Positions 25,797-32,722 of a stretch of 64,000 nt of DNA are shown piece by piece. Origin of the DNA: Stagnihabitans lacustris (GTDB taxonomy: Bacteria > Pseudomonadota > Alphaproteobacteria > Rhodobacterales > Rhodobacteraceae). Both the position numbers and the translations under genes were made by a program. The stretch's first letter is position 1; every line of letters begins with the position of its first letter. Under the pieces are notes generated by a model. The model had not been told where the DNA came from and ran no database searches. It saw only the letters and a list, made by a program, of their open reading frames with translations. The DNA lies in NCBI RefSeq assembly GCF_025950525.1, contig NZ_JAPDGS010000001.1, positions 868,001 through 932,000 on the forward strand. Reading direction: 5' to 3'.

Positions 25797-26276
25797 ATGC
25801 GTCATTCGATTTTGGCGGCCCTTGCTATGGGAACTGCCTTCCTGGGCCAGACGGCTGCGTCGCCGGCTGCGGCCGATCCGGTGGTGGGCCTGGGATTGAC
25901 CTTCTGGTTTGGCTCGGGTCAGACCCAGACCGGGGTCGGTCTGCGGGTCTTTTCCGATGATCAGAACGAAAGCGTCGTGGGCTCGGTCGGGGTGGATTAC
26001 ATCCTGCAGGGCGGCGCGATCCGCCCGACGCTGGGCATCGCCTATCTGCAGGACAATGCCTATGTCGGCGCCGATCTGGGCTTTGACATGGCGGGCGGGC
26101 CGATCCAGTTCGGCGCGGGGATTGGCGTGACCAATACGGCCGAAGACCCGGTGGCCGCGCCGGTCGTGACGCCTCCGATCCTGACGCAAGAGCCGGTGGA
26201 AGTGCCGCCGACCGAAGAGCTTCCGGCGGATGGCGAAAAGGCCGTCGTGCTGGACACCATTCCTGAACCTGTTTGA
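25797..26276 (+). CDS. Secreted beta-rich protein, paralogue A of a tandem pair
   Basis: The start at 25797 has GGAG upstream and gives 159 residues with a signal peptide (MRHSILAALAMGTAFLGQTAASPAAA). The mature core alternates hydrophobic and polar residues with many Gly (GLGLTFWFGSGQTQTGVGLR, then FSDDQNESVVGSVGVDY), resembling a small outer-membrane beta-barrel or lipid-facing protein. The C-terminal third is Pro/Glu/Val-rich and unrelated to the neighbour. Nucleotides 25869-26146 are identical to 26350-26627 in the next gene. Function unknown. Confidence 0.8.
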   Translation: MRHSILAALAMGTAFLGQTAASPAAADPVVGLGLTFWFGSGQTQTGVGLRVFSDDQNESVVGSVGVDYILQGGAIRPTLGIAYLQDNAYVGADLGFDMAGGPIQFGAGIGVTNTAEDPVAAPVVTPPILTQEPVEVPPTEELPADGEKAVVLDTIPEPV

Positions 26277-26292
26277 TCCGAGGGAGACAGAC

Positions 26293-26781
26293 ATGCGCAA
26301 GATGACGAAGATGGCTGCGGTTGTGGCGACGATGGCTGCGGCGCCGGTGGCGGCCGATCCGGTGGTGGGCCTGGGATTGACCTTCTGGTTTGGCTCGGGT
26401 CAGACCCAGACCGGGGTCGGTCTGCGGGTCTTTTCCGATGATCAGAACGAAAGCGTCGTGGGCTCGGTCGGGGTGGATTACATCCTGCAGGGCGGCGCGA
26501 TCCGCCCGACGCTGGGCATCGCCTATCTGCAGGACAATGCCTATGTCGGCGCCGATCTGGGCTTTGACATGGCGGGCGGGCCGATCCAGTTCGGCGCGGG
26601 GATTGGCGTGACCAATACGGCCGAAGAAGATCCGGTGATCGCGACAACCCCGCCGCTGCTGACCGACGCCCCCGAGGTCCCGCCGGACGACACCGGCAAT
26701 GACGGGCTGGGCAATGACAGCCTTGGCGGCGGTGAGGGCGATGTGGCTTGCCTGGTCGCCTGCGACGGGCTTGCCGGCTAA
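26293..26781 (+). CDS. Secreted beta-rich protein, paralogue B of a tandem pair
   Basis: It begins 16 bp after paralogue A, with GAGG before the ATG. The 162-residue product has its own signal peptide (MRKMTKMAAVVATMAAAPVAA) and a Gly/Asp/Asn-rich C-terminus ending VACLVACDGLAG with two Cys. Its central about 93 residues are the same as in paralogue A, also at the nucleotide level. Only the ends differ. This implies a very recent duplication or gene conversion of the core. A terminator-like hairpin follows. Confidence 0.8.
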   Translation: MRKMTKMAAVVATMAAAPVAADPVVGLGLTFWFGSGQTQTGVGLRVFSDDQNESVVGSVGVDYILQGGAIRPTLGIAYLQDNAYVGADLGFDMAGGPIQFGAGIGVTNTAEEDPVIATTPPLLTDAPEVPPDDTGNDGLGNDSLGGGEGDVACLVACDGLAG

Positions 26782-26806
26782 GCCTTTCGGGCAGGACGGT
26801 GACTTG

Positions 26807-26831
26807 GGGCCCCCTTTGTCGGGGGCCCTTT
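26807..26831 (+). terminator. Rho-independent terminator after the paralogue pair
   Basis: GGGCCCCC-TTTGTC-GGGGGCCC followed by TTT, 25 bp after the second paralogue's stop. The U-tract is short. Confidence 0.7.
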
Positions 26832-26901
26832 CCTGTGCGGCCGCCGACTCGTTTGGTTGGCGATTTCCGGGGCAGGGCGGCCTTGGGACGCAGGAGGGGT
26901 G

Positions 26902-27050
26902 GCGCGGCGGCGCATCCGTCCTTGCGGACGAAAGCGCCGCCGCGCGGAAGCGGGGGGAGGCAGAGCCTCCCCCCGCACCCCCCTCCGGCTCTGCACCCCC
27001 CTCCGGCCCCGCACCCCCCTCCGGCTCTGCCCCCCCTCCGGCTCTGCGCT
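26902..27050. repeat. Nested GC hairpins plus short tandem repeat upstream of the PAS gene
   Basis: In the 364-bp gap 26782-27145. Outer arms GCGCGGCGGCGC and GCGCCGCCGCGC (26902-26913 and 26934-26945) enclose an inner stem CGTCC-TTGC-GGACG (26917-26930). Next is CGGGGGGAGGC-AGA-GCCTCCCCCCG (26951-26975), then four imperfect copies of CACCCCCCTCCGGCTCTG to about 27047. The rest of the gap holds no ORF I would accept. Confidence 0.8.
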
Positions 27051-27145
27051 GCCTGGCCGCAGTTTGGCGGGACAGACGGCGTTCACCTGCGGTTTACGGT
27101 TGATCTGCTAACGTTCGCAGAACCACAGCTGCAGGACCCCAGACC

Positions 27146-28432
27146 ATGGACGGAGGCGCATCGACCACGCCGGTGGCAGAGGGGGAAGAGGTCCCCTTCG
27201 GCATCGAAGAGCTGTTTTATTCGCGCACCGATGGGCGCGGGGTGATCCTGGCCGGCAACCAGGTGTTTCAGCGCGTCTCGTGCTACCCTTGGGCCAGGCT
27301 GATCGGCGCGCCGCACAAGATCATCCGCAATCCGGTGACGCCCAAGGCGGTGTTCCGCATCCTGTGGAAGACGATCGAGGCCGGGGAACCCGCCGTGGCC
27401 TATGTCTGCAACCGGGCAGAGGATGGGCGGCCCTATTGGGTGCTGGCCACGATCCTGCCCTTTGATGGCGGCTATCTGTCGATCCGCATCAAGCCCTCGT
27501 CGACGCTGTTTCCCGTGGTCAAGACGCTTTACGCCGAACTGTGCGCGGCCGAATTGGCGGGCGCCTCGATCGAGGAGGGGGTGGCCGAGATCGGGCGGGT
27601 CCTGGCGCTGCACGGCTTTGCCGATTACCCCGCCTTCATGCGCGCGGCCCTGCGGTCCGAATATATCGCCCGGGCCGCAGCGACGCGCCTGGCCTCGCCC
27701 CTGCCCGAAGAGGTGATTGCCGCGATCAGTCAGGGGCTTGGCGATGCCAAGGCCAGCCAGCACCGGCTTCGCACCGAGTTCGAGGGGATGAAGATCCTGC
27801 CGACCAACCTGTCGATCCTGGCCGCGCGGCTGGAGCCCGAGGGCGGGCCGCTGGGCGCGGTGGCGGGGCTTTACATGTCCGGCACACTAGAGACGCTGGC
27901 GCAGATCAGCGCCTTTACCTCGGGCGAAGCGAGCCTGTGCAACCGGATGTCGGAAAGGTTCGACCGCGCGGTTTTCATGGTGACTTGCGCCGAGTTGCAG
28001 CGCGAAATGGGGGTTCAGGTCGGGCACGAGGATTGGGGCGGCTCTGGCCTTGATCCGGCCGAGGAGACGCGCCACCTGGAGGCGCTGGGGCGGCGCTATG
28101 AGCAGGCTGCGATGGAAGCCATCGACCAGGCCTGCGACCTGGCCAAGGTGATCGAGCGGGCAGGGGCAGAGCTGCGCCGGTCGATGCTGAGCCTGGAGAC
28201 GGTGACGGTGATGGGCAAGGTCGAGGGCGCGCGGCTGGGCACCGAGGGCGACCGGATTCGCACGACGATCGAATCGCTTCATGTGCTGAACTCCGAGATT
28301 TCCGCGGTTCTGGCGCGGATCGGGGATCTGTCGGCGATGATCGACCGCGGCATGGGCGAGATCCGCGACGGTTTCCGCGATGGCGGACGGCGCCGGGGAC
28401 GCAACAGAGCGGTGGCGGTGGCGGCGGCGTGA
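27146..28432 (+). CDS. PAS-domain sensory protein
   Basis: The 428-residue product contains an N-terminal PAS domain (about residues 15-115) with an Aer-like signature: NQVFQRVSCYPWARLIGAPH, then IIRNPVTPKAVFRILWKTIEAGEP and YWVLATILPFDGGYLSIRIKP. The remaining 300 residues are mostly helical, Ala/Glu/Arg-rich, and probably coiled coil, but lack the conserved MCP signalling tip and any His kinase or GGDEF motif. There are no TM segments, so it is cytoplasmic. It likely senses redox or oxygen through bound FAD or heme, by analogy with Aer PAS domains. Output is unknown. Confidence 0.8.
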   Translation: MDGGASTTPVAEGEEVPFGIEELFYSRTDGRGVILAGNQVFQRVSCYPWARLIGAPHKIIRNPVTPKAVFRILWKTIEAGEPAVAYVCNRAEDGRPYWVLATILPFDGGYLSIRIKPSSTLFPVVKTLYAELCAAELAGASIEEGVAEIGRVLALHGFADYPAFMRAALRSEYIARAAATRLASPLPEEVIAAISQGLGDAKASQHRLRTEFEGMKILPTNLSILAARLEPEGGPLGAVAGLYMSGTLETLAQISAFTSGEASLCNRMSERFDRAVFMVTCAELQREMGVQVGHEDWGGSGLDPAEETRHLEALGRRYEQAAMEAIDQACDLAKVIERAGAELRRSMLSLETVTVMGKVEGARLGTEGDRIRTTIESLHVLNSEISAVLARIGDLSAMIDRGMGEIRDGFRDGGRRRGRNRAVAVAAA

Positions 28433-28926
28433 GCGGGGGGCGTGGCCGACGGGACCGGTGCGCCGCCGAGGCGCCGCGTGATCGCCCGCCGGCTGCGGGG
28501 CCCAAGGCTGTGGGGCCAGAGGCTGTGGGGCCTCTGCCGAGGGGTGATCCTCTGCGGCCAGTGATCCTCTTGTCCGTTCGGAACGCGCCTTTGGGGCCTG
28601 AGACTGCGGGGCCTGCAGAGGCCTTTTCTTCGCCAGCCGAAGGCACTCCCCAGGCGAGGCACCACATCCCATCGCCGCCGCAAGCCGCAAGAGGGGGGAG
28701 ACCGCAGGCCCTAGGCGGGGAACAAAAGCCATGTCTCGGCCCTGCGGTGTCCCTTGAGAGAGACTAGCACGGTTCGGCTCTTCTCTGGCCGTCCAGCCAG
28801 GCCAAGCCATTCCGGCAGGCCACCCTTACGGCCAAGGCCCACCCTGAGCGGCGAGGCCTACCCCCCAGGGCAAGGCCCACCCGCCTTCCCCCATCCCTGA
28901 CGCCATGGCCGGCGCAAGCCCTGGCC
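28433..28926. other. Gene-free interval between PAS gene and DUF1289 gene
   Basis: 494 bp, GC-rich, with short imperfect repeats of GCTGTGGGGCC (around 28510-28535) and no convincing ribosome binding site with a coding frame. A frame from 28429 to 28767 has unlikely composition. Nothing else is recognised. Confidence 0.5.
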
Positions 28927-29157
28927 TCAGTCGGCCAGGCGGCCCATCCGCCCGCCGCGGCGTTTGGTCAGGCCGGATGCCCGCCCCGGCAGGTCGGCCA
29001 TGACCGAAGCCCGCTCGGCCGAGGTCATCCGGCCCCAGCCCGAGATCTCCTCGATCGACCGAAAGCAGCCGACGCAAAGCCGGGCCGCGGGGTGGATCAC
29101 GCAGACCTTGACGCAGGGGCTTTCGACCTCGGCGCGTTTCCAGACCTCGTCACTCAT
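28927..29157 (-). CDS. DUF1289 domain Cys-rich small protein
   Basis: The start at 29157 ([19 protein letters not shown]) gives 76 residues and overlaps ruvX by 8 bp. The DUF1289 pattern SPCxxxC..C.GC.R...EI..W is present: [19 protein letters not shown] then [13 protein letters not shown]. The four cysteines suggest a metal-binding (Zn or Fe-S) fold. The C-terminus is Arg/Gly-rich. Function not established. It is likely co-transcribed after ruvX. Confidence 0.85.
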   Translation of the reverse strand: MSDEVWKRAEVESPCVKVCVIHPAARLCVGCFRSIEEISGWGRMTSAERASVMADLPGRASGLTKRRGGRMGRLAD

Positions 29158-29650
29158 CGCTTGGCCCCCGGGTTGCGGCCAGACGGGTTTGCGTCTCCAT
29201 CCGGTCCAGTGCACCTTGCAGGATATAGCCCGCCGCCACCTGGTCGATCACCTGATCGCGACGCTTGCGCGACGTATCCGCCTCCAACAGCACGCGTTCG
29301 GCCGCCACCGTCGACAGCCTTTCGTCCCAATAGGTGATCGGCAGCGCGGTCAGCTTTTCAAGGTTGCGCGCGAAGGCCTCGGTCGATTGCACCCGTGGCC
29401 CCCGTGAGCCATCCATGTTCAAGGGCAGGCCCAGCACCAGCCCCACGACCTCGCGCTTTTGGCACATCTCCAGCAGGGCCGCCGCATCGGCCTGGAACTT
29501 GACCCGCTTGATGACGGAAAAGGGCGAGGCCACCTGGCGCCGCGTGTCCGAAATCGCCACACCAATCGTCACGGTCCCCAGGTCCAGCCCGGCCAAGGCG
29601 CCATGCCGGGGCAAGATCGCGGCAAATTCCGTGATGTCGGTGAAGATCAA
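29150..29650 (-). CDS. ruvX: Putative Holliday junction resolvase / pre-16S rRNA nuclease RuvX (YqgF)
   Basis: The 166-residue protein has the RNase H-like fold motifs of Yqg[16 protein letters not shown] near the N-terminus (catalytic Asp), [30 protein letters not shown] and the late [15 protein letters not shown] with a second acidic residue. E. coli YqgF processes the 5' end of 16S rRNA; a recombination role was also proposed. Its ATG overlaps the ccmI stop by 4 bp, and its end overlaps the DUF1289 gene. Confidence 0.93.
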   Translation of the reverse strand: MIFTDITEFAAILPRHGALAGLDLGTVTIGVAISDTRRQVASPFSVIKRVKFQADAAALLEMCQKREVVGLVLGLPLNMDGSRGPRVQSTEAFARNLEKLTALPITYWDERLSTVAAERVLLEADTSRKRRDQVIDQVAAGYILQGALDRMETQTRLAATRGPSDE

Positions 29651-30837
29651 GGCGCCACCTCGTTCAGCGTCTTTAGTGCGGCGGGGTCGGCGGCAAAGGC
29701 CGCGCGTGCCGCGTCATAGGCCGCCTTTTGCCGATCCACCGCCCCCAGAACCTTCAGCGCATTCAACAGCTTGACCCAGTCTTCCAAGGGCCCGCCCTCG
29801 GACAGAAGCCGGTCCTCCAGCCCCGCCACCATGGTCTCGATCATCGCCTGACGGTCCTCGCCCGACATCTCGGCCGCCGCCGCCATATCCGAGGCCGAGG
29901 GGCCGCCCTGTGGCAGGCTAAAGGGCACGCCCGCCGCCGCGGCGATGGCCTCGATCCGCTCGCGGATGGGGGCAATCCAGGGCGCATCCGGCGGACCCTC
30001 CGTCAACAGCGGCTCCCACATCTGGAAGGCGCGGTCGGGCCGGTCGACCTGGGCCGCCATCAGCCCGATCCAGAAGCGCGCCGCGCCATTGGCGGGATCG
30101 CGGGTCAGGACCTCGCCAAGCGCCGCTTCGGCCTCGGGGGTGATCTGCCCCCCCGCGGCATAGATCGCAAGCTCTGCCGCCTTCAGCCAGTCTTCGGCCC
30201 CCGCCGCAGCCCCTTTCAGCCGCACGACCGCCTCTTGTGCCTGTCGCGCGCCGACAAAGTTGCCAAAGGCGGCCTCGTTTTCCACCAGCAATTCCTGACC
30301 CTGCAGATCATCGGGCCGCCCCGCCACCGCCGCCCGCAGCTTGTTCAGCAGGTCCAGACTTGCGGGGTCAGAGCCCTCTGGCGCCACCCAAGGGCCCCGC
30401 GCCGCCTCGGCTTCGGTTTGGCTGGGCCGCCCCGCATAGGCCGCCTCGGAGGCCGCAAGCCGCGCCACCAGGGGCAAATCGTCGTAGCCCGGCGCACCAA
30501 GCCCCTCCCAGGGGCCAATGCCGCGATAGATCCCCAGGGCCAGGACCAGAGCCGCCACGACCACCGCCACCGGACCCCAACCGCCGGTGCCCACGGTGGC
30601 CAACTCGCCGCGCTGATCGGCCTCCAGCAGCCGGCGTGAGACCTCGATGCGCATCCGCCCGGCCTCTTCCTCGGCCAGGATGCCGCGGGCCTGGTCGCGG
30701 GCGATTTCGGCCAGTTGGTCGCGGTAGATGGCGACATCGGCCGCGCCCTCGCTCTCGGCGCCGCGCCGCAGCGCCTGCACCAGAACCAGCGCCACCATCA
30801 GCCCCATCGCCGCGGCCGAAATCCAGAAGGTGATCAT
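29647..30837 (-). CDS. ccmI: Cytochrome c maturation protein CcmI
   Basis: The start at 30837 ([23 protein letters not shown]) gives 396 residues with two TM helices: residues 1-24 and about 85-105 ([19 protein letters not shown]). Between them is a cytoplasmic leucine-zipper-like loop ([34 protein letters not shown] split across the loop). The large periplasmic C-terminal part is TPR-like, as in Rhodobacter CcmI, which holds apocytochrome c for heme ligation. The open frame continues far upstream, but has no signal. It is divergent from soxB with about 216 bp between the starts. Confidence 0.93.
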   Translation of the reverse strand: MITFWISAAAMGLMVALVLVQALRRGAESEGAADVAIYRDQLAEIARDQARGILAEEEAGRMRIEVSRRLLEADQRGELATVGTGGWGPVAVVVAALVLALGIYRGIGPWEGLGAPGYDDLPLVARLAASEAAYAGRPSQTEAEAARGPWVAPEGSDPASLDLLNKLRAAVAGRPDDLQGQELLVENEAAFGNFVGARQAQEAVVRLKGAAAGAEDWLKAAELAIYAAGGQITPEAEAALGEVLTRDPANGAARFWIGLMAAQVDRPDRAFQMWEPLLTEGPPDAPWIAPIRERIEAIAAAAGVPFSLPQGGPSASDMAAAAEMSGEDRQAMIETMVAGLEDRLLSEGGPLEDWVKLLNALKVLGAVDRQKAAYDAARAAFAADPAALKTLNEVAP

Positions 30838-31053
30838 GTCCCGCCCTTTTCGCCAAATCCCCCCCTGATTACCCGGCCATGCCCCCCGACAAAAGGGCAA
30901 ACCGGGGCGACCCACGGCCCTGTGAGGGGGGGCAACCTTGGTTTCTCCGACATTGTGTCGCAATTTTCCCCATTGTGACGCTGGGGGGCTCAGATAAAAC
31001 CGGATCGACTGCCATGGATAGACCATCGCGCCCGCCAGATAGAGGCCCAAGCC

Positions 31054-32322
31054 ATGACCGCCCAACCGCGCCCCTCCAAACGCTATTCCGTCTTCGCCCT
31101 CGCCAAGGAAGCCCTGTCCTGGCACATGGGCTGGGAAAAGGCCTGGGCCTCGCCCGCGCCGAAAAAGGAATATGACGTCATCATCGTGGGGGCCGGCGGA
31201 CATGGCCTTGCCACCGCCTATTACCTGGGGAAAAACCACGGCATCACCAATGTCGCGGTGATCGAAAAGGGCTGGCTGGGCGGCGGCAACACCGGGCGCA
31301 ACACGACGATCATCCGGTCGAACTATTTGCAGGACCCCTCGGCCGCGATCTATGAAAAGGCGCGCAGCCTGTATGAAAACCTGTCGCAGGACCTGAATTA
31401 CAACGTCATGTTCTCGCCGCGCGGGCTTTTGATGCTGGGCCAGACCCATCACGAGGTCCGGGGCTATCTGCGCACCGTCCATGCCAACACGCTGCAAGGC
31501 GTTGAAACCTCGTGGATTTCGCCGCAAAAGGTGAAAGAGCTGGTGCCGATCATCAACATCGACGGGCCGCGCTATCCGATCCTGGGCGCTTTGTATCAAA
31601 AGCGCGGCGGCACGGCACGCCATGACGCGGTGGCCTGGGGCTATGCCCGCGCCTGTTCTGCCATGGGCATGGACATCATCCAGCAATGCGAGGTCAAGGG
31701 CGTGACCTCGGCGGGTGGCGTGGTGACGGGGATCGAGACGACCAAGGGCTATATCGGCGCCAAGAAGGTCGGCTTCGTGGTCGCGGGCCATTCGGGCCAG
31801 CTGGCCGAAATGGCGGGCTTCCGCCTGCCGATCGAGGCGGTTGCGCTGCAAGCCCTGGTGTCCGAGCCGATCAAACCCTGCATGGATGTGGTCGTCATGG
31901 CCAACACCGTCCACGGCTATATGTCGCAATCGGACAAGGGCGAAATGGTGATCGGCGGTGGCACCGACGGGTTCAACAACTACACCCAGCGCGGCAGCTT
32001 CCACCACATCGAGGAAACCCTGCGCGCCCTGATCGAGACCTTCCCGATGATCTCGCGCCTGAAGATGCTGCGCCAATGGGGCGGGATCGTGGACATGACC
32101 GGCGACCGCTCGCCGCTGATCTCGAAGACCCCGCTTGGCAATTGCTTCATCAACTGCGGCTGGGGCACGGGCGGCTTCAAGGCCATTCCGGGGTCGGGCT
32201 GGGCCATGGCCGACCTGATGGCCAAGGGCGAACCCGGGCCCCTTGCCGCCGAATTCGACATGTGGCGCTTCAAGGAAGGCCGCTTCATCGACGAAAGCGT
32301 CGCGGCGGGGGTGGCCCACTGA
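31054..32322 (+). CDS. soxB: Sarcosine oxidase subunit beta
   Basis: The 422-residue FAD-dependent subunit starts MTAQPRPSKRYSVFALAKEAL. The dinucleotide-binding motif is VGAGGHG (45-51). GGTARHDAVAWG around His190 is the kind of site where FMN is attached at the alpha/beta interface in heterotetrameric enzymes (assignment by family knowledge). TDGFNNYTQRGSFHH and GWGTGGFKAIPGSGW are typical of the subunit. The complex oxidises sarcosine to glycine with O2, giving H2O2 and 5,10-methylene-THF. It is first in the soxB-soxD-soxA-soxG operon. A dispersed repeat lies between it and soxD. Confidence 0.95.
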   Translation: MTAQPRPSKRYSVFALAKEALSWHMGWEKAWASPAPKKEYDVIIVGAGGHGLATAYYLGKNHGITNVAVIEKGWLGGGNTGRNTTIIRSNYLQDPSAAIYEKARSLYENLSQDLNYNVMFSPRGLLMLGQTHHEVRGYLRTVHANTLQGVETSWISPQKVKELVPIINIDGPRYPILGALYQKRGGTARHDAVAWGYARACSAMGMDIIQQCEVKGVTSAGGVVTGIETTKGYIGAKKVGFVVAGHSGQLAEMAGFRLPIEAVALQALVSEPIKPCMDVVVMANTVHGYMSQSDKGEMVIGGGTDGFNNYTQRGSFHHIEETLRALIETFPMISRLKMLRQWGGIVDMTGDRSPLISKTPLGNCFINCGWGTGGFKAIPGSGWAMADLMAKGEPGPLAAEFDMWRFKEGRFIDESVAAGVAH

Positions 32323-32326
32323 TGTC

Positions 32327-32360
32327 CTTTCATACTGATCCAAATACTCCCTTGCGCGCT
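32327..32360 (-). repeat. Dispersed repeat copy 8, inside the sox operon
   Basis: CTTTCATACTGATCCAAATA followed by CTCCCTTGCGCGCTG, just after the soxB stop and before soxD. No long hairpin follows. It is the only gap in an otherwise overlapping operon. Confidence 0.75.
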
Positions 32361-32398
32361 GTCGGCTGCGATGCGCGCTCCCTTGCAGGAGGCACCAC

Positions 32399-32722
32399 AT
32401 GCTGATCCTTGAATGCCCCTGCTGCGGGGTCATGGCTGACGAAACCGAACTTTCCCCCGGCGGCGAAGCGCATCTGAAGCGCTTCGGTCCTGGTTCGACC
32501 GACCAGGAGTTCGAGGCCTATATGTTCGCCCGCAAGAACCCCAAGGGCGTGCATTTCGAACGTTGGCGCCATGCCTATGGCTGCGGCAAGTGGTTCCTGG
32601 CCGCGCGCTGCACCGCCACTTTGGAGGTCTTTGGCACCTATCCGGCGCAAGTGGGTGCGCCCCCGCAAGACCTGCAAGACAAGATCAAGGCCAAGCGGCC
32701 GGAGTGGAAGGGTTTCCAATGA
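32399..32722 (+). CDS. soxD: Sarcosine oxidase subunit delta
   Basis: The 107-residue protein starts MLILECPCCGVMADETELS; the CPCC set plus later His/Cys (HAYGCGKW) forms the zinc site of this subunit. VGAPPQDLQDKIKAKRPEW at the C-terminus is typical. It is a structural subunit of the heterotetramer. Its stop overlaps the soxA start (ATGA). AGGAGG lies just upstream. Confidence 0.95.
   Translation: MLILECPCCGVMADETELSPGGEAHLKRFGPGSTDQEFEAYMFARKNPKGVHFERWRHAYGCGKWFLAARCTATLEVFGTYPAQVGAPPQDLQDKIKAKRPEWKGFQ

Noticed and set aside
27146-28432. PAS protein as a chemoreceptor (MCP)
   Set aside because: Although the PAS domain resembles Aer, no conserved methyl-accepting signalling tip and no HAMP or TM segment could be found.
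28429-28767. 112-residue frame after the PAS gene
   Set aside because: Begins within the PAS 3' end, Pro/Gly/Arg-rich composition without domain or codon-position bias; treated as non-coding.
30838-32433. 928-residue extension of ccmI over soxB
   Set aside because: The frame upstream of 30837 is antisense to soxB; the ATG at 30837 starts with a proper TM helix.
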